A stretch of 64,000 nt of DNA from Elusimicrobiales bacterium (GCA_023701245.1 JAMPXK010000004.1:1-64000); one strand, 5' to 3'. Numbered from the stretch's first letter, positions 1-8,937 are shown. Translations and numbers: made by a program. Notes: generated by a model from the letters alone, not told the origin.

Positions 1-765
1 ATTAAGGTTGGAGGCCGCGCCGAAATCCAGCGCGCCCTCCGCGGCGGCCGGCCCGCCGAAACAGAACACCCCGCCGCCCGGGGCGGCGCCCTCCGGCGCG
101 GGACCGTCCAGGAAGGTTTTCCAGCCCTCGCCGGCGAAGGCCAGCAGCGGCCGGCCCGGGCCGCCGAAGATATTGGGCGGCACGTCCACGGTCAGCAGGA
201 AATCCGAAGTGTGCTGGGTGTCTATCTCGAAGTAGCGGATGCCGTCGAGCTTCTTGTCGGAGAAGAAAAGGCGCACCGGTTTGTCGCAACCGGGAGCGTA
301 GAAGTCCACCACCGAGCCGCGCGCGGCGAACTGCCCGCGCTCCTCCACGAAGGAGACGCGCTCGTAGCCGCCCTTTAGGAAGCGGTCCAGCACGGCGGGG
401 CGCTCGTAATCGTAGCCCTGCTTGAAGGAGAAACGCAGGCCGGAGTACTCGGCCTCCGGCATCAGGGCCTCCACCAGCGCCTCAGGCGAGGCGATATGCA
501 CGTAGTGGCGCCCGGGCGCCGGGGAATAAAGCGCCCTCATAGCCTTGGCGCGCTCGGACAGGTCCCCGCCCCACAGGCAGACCTCGAAAGGCGGCAGGTC
601 CTTCAGCAGGCCCGAGAGGGAATTAAAAGCGTGCAGCCAGCCGGACAGCTGGTCTTCCCCGGCGGCGCCTACCAGCAGGCAGGAGGGCGCGGCCTCGTAA
701 GCCTTGAGGGCGAACCAGGCCTTGGCGCTGATATTGGGCGTTCCGCGTACGGACTTCGGCTCCAT
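1..765 (-). CDS. mfd: Transcription-repair coupling factor Mfd, N-terminal 255 residues (gene runs off the window)
   Basis: Mfd removes RNA polymerase stalled at DNA lesions and recruits UvrA. The reverse-strand frame is open from an ATG at 765 to the window edge. It shows the UvrB-like N-terminal module of the family. Near residues 130-190 there is a stretch reading YERVSFVEERGQFAARGSVVDFY and continuing into a PVRLFF...DGIRYFEIDTQ segment, the usual Mfd/UvrB signature for nucleotide-excision partners. The RNA polymerase-binding and helicase domains would lie outside the window. An in-frame stop lies just upstream of the ATG, so the start is well fixed. The gene is divergent from alr across about 50 bp. 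The frame is seen; the assignment rests on family motifs. Confidence 0.85.
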   Translation of the reverse strand, partial: MEPKSVRGTPNISAKAWFALKAYEAAPSCLLVGAAGEDQLSGWLHAFNSLSGLLKDLPPFEVCLWGGDLSERAKAMRALYSPAPGRHYVHIASPEALVEALMPEAEYSGLRFSFKQGYDYERPAVLDRFLKGGYERVSFVEERGQFAARGSVVDFYAPGCDKPVRLFFSDKKLDGIRYFEIDTQHTSDFLLTVDVPPNIFGGPGRPLLAFAGEGWKTFLDGPAPEGAAPGGGVFCFGGPAAAEGALDFGAASNLN

Positions 766-815
766 CAGGTTAATGATATAATTTTGGCAGGCGCCGGAGA
801 ACCTGCGTCTCGCTT

Positions 816-1889
816 ATGCTCAAATGGGTGGAAATAGACCTGAAGGTGCTGGCCCGCAACGTGAGGGCCATAAAACAGGCCCTTGAACCGGGCACGGCCC
901 TGATGGCCGTGGTGAAAGCCGACGGGTACGGCCACGGCGCGCCGGCGGTCGCCCGTGCGGCGCTGGCCGCCGGGGCAGACGCCCTGGGCGTGCTTACGGC
1001 CGGGGAAGGCGCCGCCCTGCGCGCGAGCCTGCCCCGCCCTCCCATCCACCTGCTGGCCCCGTCGCTGCCGGAAGAAGCCCGCCTGATAGTCAAAGAGCGC
1101 CTGACCCCCACCGTGGATTCGCTGCCGCTGGCGCGGGCGCTGGACAAGGCCGCGCGCGGGCCGCTGGCCTACAACCTGGACATAGACCAGGGCCTGGGCC
1201 GCTGGGGCGTGAAGCCCTCCGAGGCCCGCGCTTTCCTGGAAAAAGCCCTGAAGCTGCGCCGCGCGCGCCCCGGGTGGCTGTCGGCCCACCTGGCCTACCG
1301 GCCCGCGCAGAACATGACGGAAGCGGAAGAGAAACTTTCCGGTTTCAGCGCCCTGGCCGACGCGCTGCGCCGCCTGGCCCCCGGCCTTAAGGCGCACGCG
1401 GCCAACAGCTCCATCCTGAGCGATTTTCCCCGCTGGCAGCTGGACATGGTGCGCATCGGCAACCTGATGTACGGCATCTACCCTACGGACGTCTACAAAA
1501 AACGCCGCCAGGGCCCGCCGCTGCCGGGCCTGGGCAGGCCGTGGCAGTTCTACGCGCGGATCATTTCGGTCAGGCAAGTGAAGAAAGGCGAAACCCTGGG
1601 CTACGCCGGGGAATTCACGGCGCCGGCCGCCATGCGCGTGGCCACCATCCCCGCCGGCTACTCCGACGGCCTCACCATGGAGCCCACCGAAGGCAGCATC
1701 CGCATAACTTCCGGGTTCAGGTACTGGGGCTTGATAAACAAGAAGAAGGCCTATTTCACCGGCCGTACCGGCATAGCCCACACGCTGCTGGACGTCACCG
1801 CCGTCCCGGAAGCGCGCGTGGGCACCCCGGTGGCCCTGCACGTGCGGCGCACCGCCGCCAACGCCAACCTCCCCCGCGTTTACAAGTGA
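816..1889 (+). CDS. alr: Alanine racemase
   Basis: A PLP-dependent enzyme that interconverts L- and D-alanine for peptidoglycan. The 357-residue product has the PLP lysine K34 in AVVKADGYGHG. NSS near 197-199 and DMVRIGNLMYG near 210-220 match the fold-III barrel. Y263 in LGYAGEF sits where the second catalytic tyrosine of the family lies, followed by IPAGYSDG. The C-terminal barrel is present but departs from the family: the usual R-x-x-M-D-x-x-M-V-D-V-T stretch reads GRTGIAHTLLDVT, so the canonical Met-Asp pair is replaced. D-alanine made here would feed Ddl (11809-12888). There is only a weak, distant GGAGA before the ATG. It converges on the flavoprotein gene with a 25-bp gap. Confidence 0.9.
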   Translation: MLKWVEIDLKVLARNVRAIKQALEPGTALMAVVKADGYGHGAPAVARAALAAGADALGVLTAGEGAALRASLPRPPIHLLAPSLPEEARLIVKERLTPTVDSLPLARALDKAARGPLAYNLDIDQGLGRWGVKPSEARAFLEKALKLRRARPGWLSAHLAYRPAQNMTEAEEKLSGFSALADALRRLAPGLKAHAANSSILSDFPRWQLDMVRIGNLMYGIYPTDVYKKRRQGPPLPGLGRPWQFYARIISVRQVKKGETLGYAGEFTAPAAMRVATIPAGYSDGLTMEPTEGSIRITSGFRYWGLINKKKAYFTGRTGIAHTLLDVTAVPEARVGTPVALHVRRTAANANLPRVYK

Positions 1890-1914
1890 GCCGCGGGGAG
1901 CAAAGCAACCCAAC

Positions 1915-3180
1915 TTATATTTTTTCGGCCGCGGCCTGGCCGGCCAGGTAGCCGGTGGAGAAGGCTTCCTGCAGATTGTAGCCGCCGGTGATGCCGTCGA
2001 GGTCCAGCACTTCCCCGCAGAAATAAAGCCCCGGCCGCAGGCGCGAGCCCATGGTCCGGGGATCCACTTCCTTCAAATCCACGCCGCCGCGCGTTACGGT
2101 GGCCTCCGCTATGGGGCGGGTCCGCGTAAGGCGCACGCGGAAATCGGCCAGCAGTTGCGCCACGCGCCGGCGCTCGGCCGCGGTGACGGCCGCGCACTGC
2201 TTTTCGCGCGGGATACCGCAGCGCCGCTCGAACACCGGGGCCAGCGAGGCCGGCAGCGCCGCCTTGACGTAGCTGGCGAACATTTTCCCCCCGTTGGCCG
2301 CGAAATACTCCTGTACGGCCGCGGCCGCGGCGGCGGGCGTCAGCCCGGGTTTCAGGTCCAGGGAAAGTTCCACCTTGTTGCCGGCAACGGCCAGCGCGTC
2401 GGACGCGGCGCCGCTGAGCACCAAGAGCTTTGGTCCGGACACGCCGAAATGGGTGAACAGCAGTTCCCCCCGGCCCTGCGCCGCCGGCCGGTCATTCACC
2501 AGGATGGTAAGCCCGATGTCGCGCAGCACCAGGCCCTGCAGGTCCTTTATGAAAGATTCGTCGGATTCCAGGGCGGTGAGGCCCGGCCGCGTGGGAACGA
2601 TGGTATGCCCGGCTTGCCGCGCCAGGGCGTAGCCGTCTCCGGTACTGCCGGTGCCGGGGTAGGACAGGCCTCCCGTGGCCACTATCACCCTGGCGCCGCG
2701 CACCTCGCGCCCGTCGGCCAGCCGCACGCCTTCCAGCCCCCGGCTCCCAATTATCAGGGCGGCCGCCCGGCCGGTGACTTTTTCAACCCCGCCGCGGCTG
2801 ACGTAACAGTTAAGCGCGTCCAGCACGCTCTGCGCCTTGTCGTCCGCCGGGAACACCTTGCCGTCTGGGTCCGTACGCACCGGCACCCCGAAAGACTTGA
2901 GGAACCCCAGCAGGTTGTCCGCGGAAAAGACGCTGAACGCCCGGTAGAGGAATTTGCCGTTGGGCCCGAAAGCGGCCACAAAGTCCTTGAGGCCGGCGCT
3001 GTTGGTGACGTTGCACCTGCCCCCGCCCGTGAGCAGCAGCTTCAGGCCGGGGCGCGGGTTCCTTTCCAGCAGCGTCACCCGCGCGCCCAGTTCCGCGGCG
3101 CGGCCGGCGGCCATAAGCCCGGCGGGACCCGCGCCCACCACCAGGACAGCGGCGGACGGGGTAGCAGGTTTTGATCTCAT
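1915..3180 (-). CDS. BaiN/HI0933-family NAD(P)/FAD-dependent oxidoreductase
   Basis: A flavoprotein of the HI0933/BaiN (aminoacetone oxidase-like) family; the physiological substrate is unknown. From the chosen ATG the product is 421 residues. It opens with a Rossmann FAD-binding motif, VVGAGPAGLMAAGRAAELGA, followed by ERN. The family hallmark LLTGGGRCNVTN follows around residues 45-60. ATGGLSYPGTGSTGDGY and a C-terminal YFCGEVLDLDGITGGYNLQ bind the rest of the cofactor. The frame opens 21 codons earlier, at 3243, but that would overlap the penicillin-binding protein gene and adds a basic, unconserved stretch, so 3180 is preferred. The gene lies just downstream of that gene on the same strand and may be cotranscribed with it. 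Confidence 0.85.
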   Translation of the reverse strand: MRSKPATPSAAVLVVGAGPAGLMAAGRAAELGARVTLLERNPRPGLKLLLTGGGRCNVTNSAGLKDFVAAFGPNGKFLYRAFSVFSADNLLGFLKSFGVPVRTDPDGKVFPADDKAQSVLDALNCYVSRGGVEKVTGRAAALIIGSRGLEGVRLADGREVRGARVIVATGGLSYPGTGSTGDGYALARQAGHTIVPTRPGLTALESDESFIKDLQGLVLRDIGLTILVNDRPAAQGRGELLFTHFGVSGPKLLVLSGAASDALAVAGNKVELSLDLKPGLTPAAAAAAVQEYFAANGGKMFASYVKAALPASLAPVFERRCGIPREKQCAAVTAAERRRVAQLLADFRVRLTRTRPIAEATVTRGGVDLKEVDPRTMGSRLRPGLYFCGEVLDLDGITGGYNLQEAFSTGYLAGQAAAEKI

Positions 3181-3239
3181 GTTAGGGAAAGCGGCCGGCT
3201 GCGGGAGAACCGTGAACTTTAAAGGCCGGGGGCGGCGCC

Positions 3240-5372
3240 TCAATGGACGGCGTCGCAGAATTCTTTGGGTTCGGTGCCCTTTATGAAGGATTCCAGGATC
3301 TTCTTTTTGCAGGTGGGCAGGGCCAGCTTGCCGGTCTCCTGGTCCACGGTGGCGAAAGTGATGCCGTCGGGCACGGGGAAGTCCCGCACCGGCTGTTCCT
3401 TAAGCACCGCTTCCATGATCTCGGTCCACCACGGCACCACCGTGCCGCCGCCGGTCCAGTCCTTCATGGGCAGGGACATGAAATCGTCGTAGCCCATCCA
3501 GGCCCCGGCGGTCAGGTCCGGCGTCATGCCTATGAACCACATATCCTTGGAGTCCTGGCTGGTGCCGGTCTTGCCGGCGATAGGCCGCCGCAGGCGGCTG
3601 GCGTAGGCGCCGGTGCCGCGCTGCACCACGCCTTTCATCATGTTCACCAGCACGTAGGAGAGCTGCGGGGAGAAACTCTCGGTCTCTTCGGGCACGGCTT
3701 CCTCCAGCACCCGGCCGGAGTTGTCGGTCACGCGCAGCACCCCGAAAGGCGCCACGTGGATGCCGCCGTTGGCGAAAGTGGAGAAGGAGCTGGCCATTTC
3801 CAGCGGCGTCACCAGCGACGTACCCAGGCCGATGGAGGGCACGGCTTCCAGGTTGCGCTTGATGCCGGCGCGGTGGCCCACGTCGGCCACCAGCGTGGGC
3901 CCCACCCGGGTCACCAGGTAGATGGAGGCCAGGTTGCGCGACAGCTCCAGCCCGCGGCGGGCGGTAATGCGGCCCTGCGTCTTGCCGTCGAAGTCGTTGG
4001 GCACCCAGATCTTGAAGTCCTTGTTGCCGATGAAAGGCTGTATGGCCAGGTCTATGGCGTACTGGTCGGTGGCGCCTTCCAGCAGGCGCCAGTCCTTGCC
4101 GTCGTAATAATACGCCATCGGCGAGTCTTCCACGATGCTCGCCGGCGTATAGCCGTTCATCAGCGCGGCCAGCCAGACGAAAGGTTTGAAGGTGGAGCCG
4201 GCCTGCCTGGCGGCCTGAGTGACGCGATTGAACTTGCTGTCGCGGTAGTTGCGGCCGCCTATCATGGCCTTGATGGCCCCGGTCCTGTTGTCGAGGATGA
4301 CGAACCCGCCCTGCAGGGGAACCGAGGATTTTTCAACGCCGTCGGCCGTCTCGGGGGCCGGCGCCGCGGCCCGGTTCTTGGCGGCGTCCTGGTCGTACTT
4401 GGCCAGGTGCTTCTCCATGATCTCCTCGGCGGGGATCTGCATGGACAGGTCCAGCGTGGTGTAGATCTTCATGCCGCCCTTCCACAGCTGGGCTATGCCG
4501 TAGCGGGGCTCCAGCTGCTGGCGCACGTATTCCACGAAGTAGGCCGCGTGGCTGGCGAAAAGGGTGGACTTCTCGGTGGGGATGGGCTCGGCTTCGGCGG
4601 CCTCGGCCTCTTTGGCGTCTATGAACTTTTCCGCCAGCATGCGCTGCAGCACCAGGCGGCGGCGCTGCTTGGCCCGTTCCGGGTTATTGAAAGGGGAGAA
4701 CCGCTCCGGCGAGGGGATAAGGCCGGTCAGCAGGGCGCATTCGCCCAGCGTCATTTCGCCCACGTCCTTGCCGAAGTAGAGCTTGGAGGCGGACTGCACG
4801 CCGTACACGCCGCTGCCGAAGTAGATCTGGTTGAGGTACAGCGCCAGGATCTCGGCCTTGGAGAAGTTGCGCTCTATCTGCAGCGCCAGGATCATCTCCT
4901 TGAGCTTGCGGCTGATGGTCTTTTCCGGCTTGAGGAAGATAAGCTTGGACAACTGCTGGGTAAGCGTGGACCCGCCCTGGGCGCTGCGGCGGTGCAGGAT
5001 GTCGCGCATGAGCGCCCGCATGATGCCGCGCGGCGAGATGCCCCAGTGGCGGAAGAAGTTCTGGTCTTCCATGGCTATCACGGCGTTCTGCATGTCCACC
5101 GGGATGCGCGACAGCGGCAGGATGGCCCGCTTCTCCACGGAGAATTCCGCTATGACCTGGTTGTTGATATCGTAAACGTAGGTGGTAAGGGAAGGAGTGT
5201 ATTCGTCGAGCTTGTCCACGGAGGGGATATCGGACAGCACCTTGCGCATCATCAGCCCCGCGACGAGGATGATCAGGGCGGACAGCACCCCGACCGTGTA
5301 AACGGCCTTCAGCACCAGCTCGCGCGCGGTGAGGCCGTCAAGGTAATCCAGGAACCTGCGCAGAAACTCCAT
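3240..5372 (-). CDS. mrcA: Class A penicillin-binding protein (PBP1A type)
   Basis: A bifunctional peptidoglycan polymerase and crosslinker in the inner membrane. The 710-residue product has a cytoplasmic start, one transmembrane anchor (about residues 25-45), then a GT51 glycosyltransferase domain. The catalytic Glu is in MEDQNFFRHWG near residue 103, and QGGSTLTQQL follows. The transpeptidase domain carries STFK near residue 397, SRN near 477 and KTGTS near 599, so all three active-site motifs are intact. ATG 5372 is chosen over an upstream ATG at 5390 because GGGGA sits a few bases before it. TATAAT lies directly before that GGGGA, so the leader may be almost absent. The symbol is by family; mrcA/ponA naming is not settled by sequence alone. 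Confidence 0.92.
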   Translation of the reverse strand: MEFLRRFLDYLDGLTARELVLKAVYTVGVLSALIILVAGLMMRKVLSDIPSVDKLDEYTPSLTTYVYDINNQVIAEFSVEKRAILPLSRIPVDMQNAVIAMEDQNFFRHWGISPRGIMRALMRDILHRRSAQGGSTLTQQLSKLIFLKPEKTISRKLKEMILALQIERNFSKAEILALYLNQIYFGSGVYGVQSASKLYFGKDVGEMTLGECALLTGLIPSPERFSPFNNPERAKQRRRLVLQRMLAEKFIDAKEAEAAEAEPIPTEKSTLFASHAAYFVEYVRQQLEPRYGIAQLWKGGMKIYTTLDLSMQIPAEEIMEKHLAKYDQDAAKNRAAAPAPETADGVEKSSVPLQGGFVILDNRTGAIKAMIGGRNYRDSKFNRVTQAARQAGSTFKPFVWLAALMNGYTPASIVEDSPMAYYYDGKDWRLLEGATDQYAIDLAIQPFIGNKDFKIWVPNDFDGKTQGRITARRGLELSRNLASIYLVTRVGPTLVADVGHRAGIKRNLEAVPSIGLGTSLVTPLEMASSFSTFANGGIHVAPFGVLRVTDNSGRVLEEAVPEETESFSPQLSYVLVNMMKGVVQRGTGAYASRLRRPIAGKTGTSQDSKDMWFIGMTPDLTAGAWMGYDDFMSLPMKDWTGGGTVVPWWTEIMEAVLKEQPVRDFPVPDGITFATVDQETGKLALPTCKKKILESFIKGTEPKEFCDAVH

Positions 5373-5467
5373 TCCCCAATTATATAACAACCCCCGCCCC
5401 CCCCGCGAGGCCGCGGCGCGCTCGGCGATTGCCCGGCGTCGGGGTAAAATGATAAATTCATAGGCAT

Positions 5468-6271
5468 ATGAGAAAACTCCTTTTACCGGTTCTCGCGGCT
5501 ATGCTCGCCGCCGCCTGCAGCGGGCAGGACGGCAAAGTTGTGGCCAAAATAGGCTCGGAGAAGATCACCGAGGCCTACCTGCAGCAGAAATTCATGGAGA
5601 TCAGCCCCTCCGCCCAGGCGTACCTGGCCACCAAGCCCGGCCGCCGGCAGTTCCTGGACGTGCTCATTCACGAGCGCCTTATGCTGCTGGCCGCCCGCAA
5701 GAGCCGCGTGGCCGGAGACAAGGACTACAAGGCCCGCGTAAAGCAGAAAGAGGCCGAGATGAAGGAAATGCTGCAGGAGTACCGCGACTTCACCCTGACC
5801 AAGATGTGGGTGGAGAACATGCGCGACGGCGAGCTTAAGGTGACCGACGCCGAAGTGCTGGAATACTACGAAAAGTACCCCTACAAGGTGACGCTGGCCC
5901 ACATCCTCATGCCCAGCTACGAGGAAGCAGAAAAGGTGATCCGCAAGATCAAGGCCGGGGCGGACTTCGACCGGGCGGCCAAGGAATTCTCCCTGGACAA
6001 GGAGACCGTGCGCCTGCCGCCGGTCATGTTCGGCGAGTTCATGCCCGAGCTGGAGGACATGGCCTTCAAGATGCGGGTGGGCGAAGTGCAGGGCATAGTG
6101 AAGACGCCGCTGGGCTACCACATCCTCAAGAAGCTCTCGCAGGAACGCACCACGCGCGACCAGGCCGTGGACCGCGTGCGCAAGATACTGGAGAAGAAAA
6201 AATTCGACGCCTACCTGGCCAAGTTCCAGGAGAAAGCCAAAGTGGAGGTTCTGGATGAAAACTATAAATAA
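5468..6271 (+). CDS. PpiC-type peptidyl-prolyl isomerase lipoprotein
   Basis: A periplasmic parvulin-type foldase, likely membrane-anchored by lipid. The 267-residue product starts with a signal peptide ending in the lipobox LAAAC (Cys17). A SurA_N-like helical part follows (VAKIGSEKITEAYLQQKFMEI). One parvulin domain is around residues 135-225: VTLAHILM, DFDRAAKEFSLD and GYHILKKL near its end. Its 3' end overlaps the start of the next foldase gene by 17 bp, so the two are translationally coupled. The organisation resembles PrsA/SurA pairs that help outer-membrane or secreted proteins fold. Given the giant exported protein in this window, such chaperones could matter for it, but that link is only inference. 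Confidence 0.88.
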   Translation: MRKLLLPVLAAMLAAACSGQDGKVVAKIGSEKITEAYLQQKFMEISPSAQAYLATKPGRRQFLDVLIHERLMLLAARKSRVAGDKDYKARVKQKEAEMKEMLQEYRDFTLTKMWVENMRDGELKVTDAEVLEYYEKYPYKVTLAHILMPSYEEAEKVIRKIKAGADFDRAAKEFSLDKETVRLPPVMFGEFMPELEDMAFKMRVGEVQGIVKTPLGYHILKKLSQERTTRDQAVDRVRKILEKKKFDAYLAKFQEKAKVEVLDENYK

Positions 6272-7355
6272 GCTCGTTATCGCGGCGGCTATGCTCGCCT
6301 GCGCGCGGCCGGCGGCGGCCGCGGTGGTGGAAGAACTGGCGGCCCGGGTGAACAACGAACCCGTCACCGTCTCCGAATACAAGCGCACCAAGGAGGCCCT
6401 GGCGGAGCAGTACGCCGCGGCCATGCCCGACTTCTTCAAGCAGAAGGACGCCGACGCGCAGCTGGCCAAGTCCGCCCTGGACAAGCTGGTGGACGAGGCC
6501 CTGCTGCGGCAGAAGGCCGACGCGCTGAAGATAAAGGTTTACGAGCGCGAACTGGAGAACGGCGTGGGTGAGATCCGCAAGCGCTTCTCCCGCTCCCCCT
6601 CCGGCGAGGCCCTGGCCCCCGAAAAGGCCGAAGCGGCCTTCCGCGAGGAGCTCAAGCGCGAAGGCGTGACCATGGAAGAGTTCCGCGAACGCATCCGCAA
6701 GCAGCTGATGGTACAGAAGCTGGTGCAGGACACCATCCGCACCCGCGCCAAGATGCCCGGCGAGAACGAGACCCGCGCCTACTACGAGAACATCCTGCTG
6801 GTCCTCAGGGGCGAGGAGGCCAAAGTGACCGGCCTCGACGAAGAAGCCCGGCAGGACCTGCTGGCCGTGGCCGGCCGCTTCAAGGAACTTACCGCCGAGC
6901 GCCTGCGCCTGCGCCATATCCTCATAAAGACCGCCGAGAACGCCTCCCCCGAGGCCAAAAAAGCGGCCCAGGGCAAGGCCCAGGCCGTGCGCAAGGACCT
7001 GGACAAGGCGCTGGACTTCGACGAGGCCGTGGAGAAGAATTCCGACGATATAGAAAGCGCCAAGCGCGCCGGGGACCTGGGCTACATCGTAAAGGGCATG
7101 CTGCCCCCCGAGGTGGAGGCCGTGGCCTTCAAGATGCAGGTGGGCGACAACTCCCAGCCGGTGGAGAGCAAGTTCGGCTGGCATATCCTGCGCCTGGAAG
7201 AGAAGCGCGCCGCGCAGAAACTGCGCTACGAAGCCGTGCGCGACGACCTGGAGCAGGTGCTCTCCCAGAATTCCTTCGCCACCGAGCTGGGCGCCTACAT
7301 AAAGGAACTCCGCAAGGACGCCAAGATCCAGATCTTCCTGGACGAGAAAAAGTAA
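6255..7355 (+). CDS. SurA-like peptidyl-prolyl isomerase
   Basis: A periplasmic chaperone/isomerase of the SurA family. The 366-residue product begins with a cleavable signal peptide (MKTINKLVIAAAMLACARPAAAA). A SurA N-terminal domain follows: VVEELAARVNNEPVTVSEY, with helices to about residue 175. A single parvulin domain covers about 215-315: LRLRHILIK, GDLGYI, GWHILRLEEKR. A C-terminal helix closes the fold. E. coli SurA has two parvulin domains and this has one, which is common outside Proteobacteria. It overlaps the upstream PpiC lipoprotein gene by 17 bp. A strong hairpin terminator follows its stop codon. Confidence 0.88.
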   Translation: MKTINKLVIAAAMLACARPAAAAVVEELAARVNNEPVTVSEYKRTKEALAEQYAAAMPDFFKQKDADAQLAKSALDKLVDEALLRQKADALKIKVYERELENGVGEIRKRFSRSPSGEALAPEKAEAAFREELKREGVTMEEFRERIRKQLMVQKLVQDTIRTRAKMPGENETRAYYENILLVLRGEEAKVTGLDEEARQDLLAVAGRFKELTAERLRLRHILIKTAENASPEAKKAAQGKAQAVRKDLDKALDFDEAVEKNSDDIESAKRAGDLGYIVKGMLPPEVEAVAFKMQVGDNSQPVESKFGWHILRLEEKRAAQKLRYEAVRDDLEQVLSQNSFATELGAYIKELRKDAKIQIFLDEKK

Positions 7356-7361
7356 CCCGCA

Positions 7362-7396
7362 GGGCGGGAGGGGCCCGGCCCCTCCCGCGCCCTTTT
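7362..7396 (+). terminator. Strong intrinsic terminator after the foldase pair
   Basis: A 12-bp GC stem pairs GGGCGGGAGGGG (7362-7373) with 7379-7392, with a two-base bulge, a short loop and then TTTT. It ends exactly at the GTG start codon of pdxA. It should therefore end the foldase transcript and may act as an attenuator for pdxA. Confidence 0.8.
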
Positions 7397-8329
7397 GTGA
7401 AACCCTCCATCCTGATAACCGCCGGCGATCCCCTGGGGATAGGCCCTGAAATAACGGTGAAAGCGCTGCGCGCCGCCCGGGTGCGCCGCGCCTGCGCGCC
7501 GTTCGTGATAGGCGACACGGCGGCCCTGCGCCGCGCCGGCTGGACGCCCGCCCTGTGCCCCCTGATCCCGGCCGACGCGGCCGGGCTGGCTTCCCTGCGC
7601 CCGCGCCCCACCGCGGCCGGCGGCAGGGCTTCGCTCGCGGCGGTGCTGCTGGCGGTGAAGCTGATGCGGTCCGGTTTTTTCCAGGCGCTGGTGACGGCGC
7701 CGGTCTCCAAGGAGGCCTGGGCGCTGGCCGGCGCGCCCGCGCCCGCCCACACGGACCTGCTGCGCCTGCTGGAGCGGCGCGAACCGCTCATGCTGTTCTC
7801 CCGCGGCCGGGTCAACGCGGCCCTGGTGACGGAGCACACGCCGGTAAAAGACCTCAGCCGGCGGCTGACCGCCAAACTCGTGGAGCAAAAGGCCGCGCTG
7901 TTCGCGGCGGCCCTGCGCGCGCTGGGCCGCAAGCGGCCCGCCATAACGCTCTGCGCCCTCAACCCCCACGCCGGCGACGGCGGGGTGCTGGGCCGCGAGG
8001 AAATACGGGTCCTGCGGCCGGCCGCGGCCGCCCTGCGCCGGCGCGGCCTGGACATTTCCGACCCGCTGCCTTCCGACGCGGCCTGGGCCGCTCATCTGCG
8101 GGGCCGCGGCGACGGCCTGCTGGCCCTTTACCACGACCAGGCGCTGGCGCCGCTTAAAGTGGCTCCCGGCGCGGCCCCCGCCGTGCACTGGACCTGGGGG
8201 CTGTCCTTCATCCGGACCTCCCCGGCCCACGGCACGGCTTTCGATATAGCCGGCAGGAACAAGGCAGACGCCGCCGGCATGACCGAAGCCGTACTTTTCG
8301 CCGCCAGGCTGGCGCGCCCCCATCTATGA
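7397..8329 (+). CDS. pdxA: 4-hydroxythreonine-4-phosphate dehydrogenase
   Basis: Catalyses the NAD-dependent oxidation and decarboxylation step of DXP-dependent pyridoxal phosphate synthesis. The 310-residue product begins with the family signature ITAGDPLGIGPEI, so the GTG at 7397 is the right start although no Shine-Dalgarno precedes it. Metal-ligand contexts are visible: the His of APAHTDLL (near residue 118), NPHAGDGGVLGREE (near 193-206) and YHDQALAPLK near 250. The glycine-rich PVSKEAW region is present. The start codon abuts a terminator U-tract. The 3' end overlaps the next gene by 4 bp (ATGA). PLP produced here is the cofactor of Alr nearby, though the genes are not in one operon. 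Confidence 0.9.
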   Translation: MKPSILITAGDPLGIGPEITVKALRAARVRRACAPFVIGDTAALRRAGWTPALCPLIPADAAGLASLRPRPTAAGGRASLAAVLLAVKLMRSGFFQALVTAPVSKEAWALAGAPAPAHTDLLRLLERREPLMLFSRGRVNAALVTEHTPVKDLSRRLTAKLVEQKAALFAAALRALGRKRPAITLCALNPHAGDGGVLGREEIRVLRPAAAALRRRGLDISDPLPSDAAWAAHLRGRGDGLLALYHDQALAPLKVAPGAAPAVHWTWGLSFIRTSPAHGTAFDIAGRNKADAAGMTEAVLFAARLARPHL

Positions 8330-8937
8330 CAGAACTTATAGGATACCTGGCTTCCGCCCTGGTGGCTTTCTCCCTGCTTACCAGCAACGTCCTGCGCCTG
8401 CGCGTGCTCAACCTCGCGGGCGCGGCGGTCTTCGTGCTTTACGCCGGGCTCACCCGCGCCTGGCCGGTGCTGGCCGTCAACCTCTTCGTGGCCGGCATAG
8501 ACCTGTGGCACATAGTCAGCCTGAAGGCCAAGAAGGACATCTTCAAACTGATGGAAGTTAAGACCGACGACCCGCTGCTCAAGAACTTCCTGGCCTACCA
8601 CGCGCGCGGCATCTGGCAGTTCTTCCCGGATTTCGACCTGGCCGCCGTAAAGGAGCCGCGCTGCGTCTTCATACTGCGCAACCTGCTGCCGGTGGGCCTG
8701 TTCATCTACGCCCAGGAAAAGCCCGCCCTGCGCGTGCACCTGGATTACGTGGCCGAGGATTACCGCGACCTCAAGAGCGCCCGCTACCTGTTCACCAGGC
8801 CGCAGAACGCCGAGACCTTCGAAGGGTTCACGGATTTCGTGGCGGTAAGCAACTCCGCCCTGCACGCGGATTACCTGCGCAGGGTTGGTTTTACCGAAGA
8901 AAAGAAGGGTTTTTTCCGCAAGAAGATCCAGGCCTAG
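8326..8937 (+). CDS. YgjV-like membrane protein with a soluble C-terminal domain
   Basis: A 203-residue protein. The first 75-80 residues form three hydrophobic helices resembling the small YgjV family (LIGYLASALVAFSLLTSNVLRLRVLNLAG, then WPVLAVNLFVAGIDLWHI). The rest is soluble. It ends in a stretch (FVAVSNSALHADYLRRVGF) that resembles the last strand and helix of GNAT acetyltransferases, but I cannot see a complete acetyl-CoA site. It shares an ATGA overlap with pdxA, so it is translated from the same message. The function is unknown. It ends 3 bp from the convergent gene's stop codon with no terminator between. Confidence 0.6.
   Translation: MTELIGYLASALVAFSLLTSNVLRLRVLNLAGAAVFVLYAGLTRAWPVLAVNLFVAGIDLWHIVSLKAKKDIFKLMEVKTDDPLLKNFLAYHARGIWQFFPDFDLAAVKEPRCVFILRNLLPVGLFIYAQEKPALRVHLDYVAEDYRDLKSARYLFTRPQNAETFEGFTDFVAVSNSALHADYLRRVGFTEEKKGFFRKKIQA

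Noticed and set aside
771-785. A promoter in the mfd-alr spacer (TATAAT at 777-782)
   Set aside because: The -10 match is good but no -35 box is found at a proper distance, so it is not listed as a feature.
3243-5387. A 714-codon plus-strand frame opposite the penicillin-binding protein gene
   Set aside because: All catalytic motifs are on the minus strand, and the plus-strand product has shadow composition.
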